DNA from: Lachnospiraceae bacterium
Lineage (GTDB): Bacteria > Bacillota > Clostridia > Lachnospirales > Lachnospiraceae
Direction: 5' to 3'
DNA: 64,000 nt
Assembly: GCA_017550165.1 (NCBI GenBank)
Contig: JAFZQH010000022.1
Span: 248,001 to 312,000, forward strand
Shown here: piece after piece, positions 62,836 through 64,000 of the stretch
How the letters are laid out: each line of letters starts with the position of its first letter
Numbering within the stretch: the stretch's first letter is position 1
Notes under the pieces: generated by a model
Database searches by the model: none
What the model saw: only the letters and a program-made list of their open reading frames with translations
What the model was told of the DNA's origin: nothing
Program-made: the position numbers and the translations under genes

Positions 62836-63987
62836 TTATTCTGAGCCACGGACTAATGAATCGGCCAGTTCGAGGCTTCGCAGGGCAATTGCGTCGATAT
62901 TGTAGTACTTGTACTCGGCGAGGCGGCCCAGGAGGTACAGGTTGGGGATGCGGTCGGCTTTTGCCTTGTACTTCGCATATACGCCGTCATTATCCGGGTT
63001 GTTGATGGAATAATAAGGCGTATTCTCCCCGTTATACGCTTCCGGATATTCCTTTACTATGGTAGTCTCCGGGGTGTTGACCTGACCGGTTAAATACTTA
63101 AACTCCGTGATGCGGGTGTAATCCTCATCAACGGTATAGTTTACAACTGAGCAGCCCTGGAAGGACTCCTTCTTGTAATGTTCGAACTTGAACTTCAACG
63201 ACCTGTAGGGCAGATGGCCGTACTCGTACCCGAAGAGTTCATCCGCAAGCCCGGTATAGATAACCGGTCCGTCAAAGACCTCTCCTTCGTAGTATATCCG
63301 ATCATCCTTTATGGTCAGCAATTCCTCTGCCGCGGTTCCTGTCTGAACCTCTATATTATCGTGATCAAGGATCTTCTCGAACATGGCGGTATAGCCCTGG
63401 AGAGGCATTCCCTGATATTTATCCTTAAAGTATCTGTTATCCCTGGAGATCACCACCGGAACCCTGGCTGTCACGTTCGGATCTATCTCCTCCGGCTTCT
63501 TGCCCCACTGCTTCATGGTGTAGCGAAGAAATATATTCTCGTATACATATTCAGCCACTTCCCTTACTTCAGGGTCCTCATTTTCCTTTAATGTGAGAAT
63601 GGGAACACGGCTGTCCATTCCATAGGAAGACACCAGCTTGTTCTCCAACCTGGCTGCTTTCTCTTCATCATATACTTTATGGAGTGTATTAAGATTAAAG
63701 GGAACGTTGATTATATTCCCGTGAACATTGGCATGTACCTCATGTCCGAACTCGTACCATTCCGTATACTGTGAGAGGTACTCGTATACCCTCTCATACT
63801 CTGTGTGGAATATGTGGGGTCCGTATACATGGACCATTATTCCGTATTCATCATATTCGTCGTAGCAATTACCGGCTATATGGTTCCTCTTTTCTATCAC
63901 CAGGACCTTCTTATTACCCCGTCTTGCTAACTCTCCGGCGAGGACACACCCCGCCACACCGGCACCTACAACTATCGTGTCGTACAT
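62836..63987 (-). CDS. glf: UDP-galactopyranose mutase
   Basis: FAD enzyme converting UDP-galactopyranose to UDP-galactofuranose for surface glycans. The 383-residue protein has the FAD motif TIVVGAGVAGCVLAGELARR, EKRNHIAGNCYDEYDEYG, GPHIFHTEYERVYEYL, the conserved RYTMKQWGK region, GMPLQGYTAMFEKIL and a C-terminal PNLYLLGRLAEYKYYNID. It is complete; its start is 13 bp before the window end. With galE in the same window, the precursor UDP-galactose is available. Confidence 0.96.
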   Translation of the reverse strand: MYDTIVVGAGVAGCVLAGELARRGNKKVLVIEKRNHIAGNCYDEYDEYGIMVHVYGPHIFHTEYERVYEYLSQYTEWYEFGHEVHANVHGNIINVPFNLNTLHKVYDEEKAARLENKLVSSYGMDSRVPILTLKENEDPEVREVAEYVYENIFLRYTMKQWGKKPEEIDPNVTARVPVVISRDNRYFKDKYQGMPLQGYTAMFEKILDHDNIEVQTGTAAEELLTIKDDRIYYEGEVFDGPVIYTGLADELFGYEYGHLPYRSLKFKFEHYKKESFQGCSVVNYTVDEDYTRITEFKYLTGQVNTPETTIVKEYPEAYNGENTPYYSINNPDNDGVYAKYKAKADRIPNLYLLGRLAEYKYYNIDAIALRSLELADSLVRGSE

Positions 63988-64000
63988 TTTGATTCTTTAC

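Overview
The window reads as an ordinary chromosomal segment of a low-to-mid GC Firmicute, most probably a member of the Lachnospiraceae (Clostridia). This is inferred from the gene set: a SCIFF (six cysteines in forty-five) ranthipeptide with its radical SAM maturase next to a fused SecDF, a tryptophan T-box in front of a complete trp operon with a TrpG-TrpD fusion, a nusA-infB operon with rnpM and an L7Ae-type protein, GalE and glycogen branching enzyme next to Ig-like surface proteins, and several GGDEF and HD-GYP proteins. No ribosomal RNA, CRISPR array, integrase or complete insertion sequence was found. Only one tRNA (Glu, CTC) was found.

Layout. 0.25-6.4 kb: a small unknown protein, a ferredoxin-type aldo/keto reductase, an amino-acid permease fused to a GGDEF domain, a separate diguanylate cyclase and a family 4 glycosyltransferase. 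6.4-11.4 kb: a cluster of REP-like repeats, argS, a 139-bp imperfect palindrome, and a uroporphyrinogen-decarboxylase-family gene divergent from a PucR-type regulator. 11.4-24.9 kb: pnp, rpsO, an SH3/NlpC-P60 wall hydrolase, then the long leftward operon HD-GYP - rimP - nusA - rnpM - L7Ae-like - infB - rbfA - nrnA - truB - ribF. 24.9-33.8 kb: three secreted right-handed-helix or Ig-like surface proteins interleaved with galE and followed upstream by glgB. 33.9 kb: tRNA-Glu, whose promoter appears to share its -35 hexamer with the divergent glgB promoter. 34.1-41.2 kb: trpE-GD-C-F-B-A behind a T-box with a UGG specifier. 41.2-42.6 kb: infC (AUU start)-rpmI-rplT with a consensus promoter and a leader attenuator. 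42.6-46.6 kb: an AT-rich accessory island with an AIPR-family abortive-infection protein, an AlbA_2/ATPase protein and a remnant of an Rpn-type nuclease. 46.6-47.3 kb: a gene-free stretch bounded by near-perfect 28-bp inverted repeats. 47.3-58.6 kb: HD-GYP, topoisomerase IV A and B subunits, recJ, secDF, SCIFF maturase and the SCIFF peptide gene, which is only 47 codons long. 58.6-64 kb: lipid kinase, a C39-like peptidase, a CNNM/CBS membrane protein, a family 2 glycosyltransferase and UDP-galactopyranose mutase.

How the parts fit. Most of the window is housekeeping information processing (translation factors, RNA decay, topoisomerase, secretion) plus cell-envelope glycan synthesis. Four proteins carry cyclic-di-GMP-type domains: two GGDEF and two HD-GYP. 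The parts that may be unusual are the transporter-GGDEF fusion, the HD-GYP gene heading the nusA-infB operon, a hairpin inserted between the argS Shine-Dalgarno and start codon, the shared -35 hexamer at the glgB/tRNA-Glu divergence, a possibly leaderless peptidase mRNA whose promoter overlaps a repeat, the inverted-repeat element at 46.7-47.3 kb, and the AIPR island. All family assignments come from reading motifs by eye; no database search was run.
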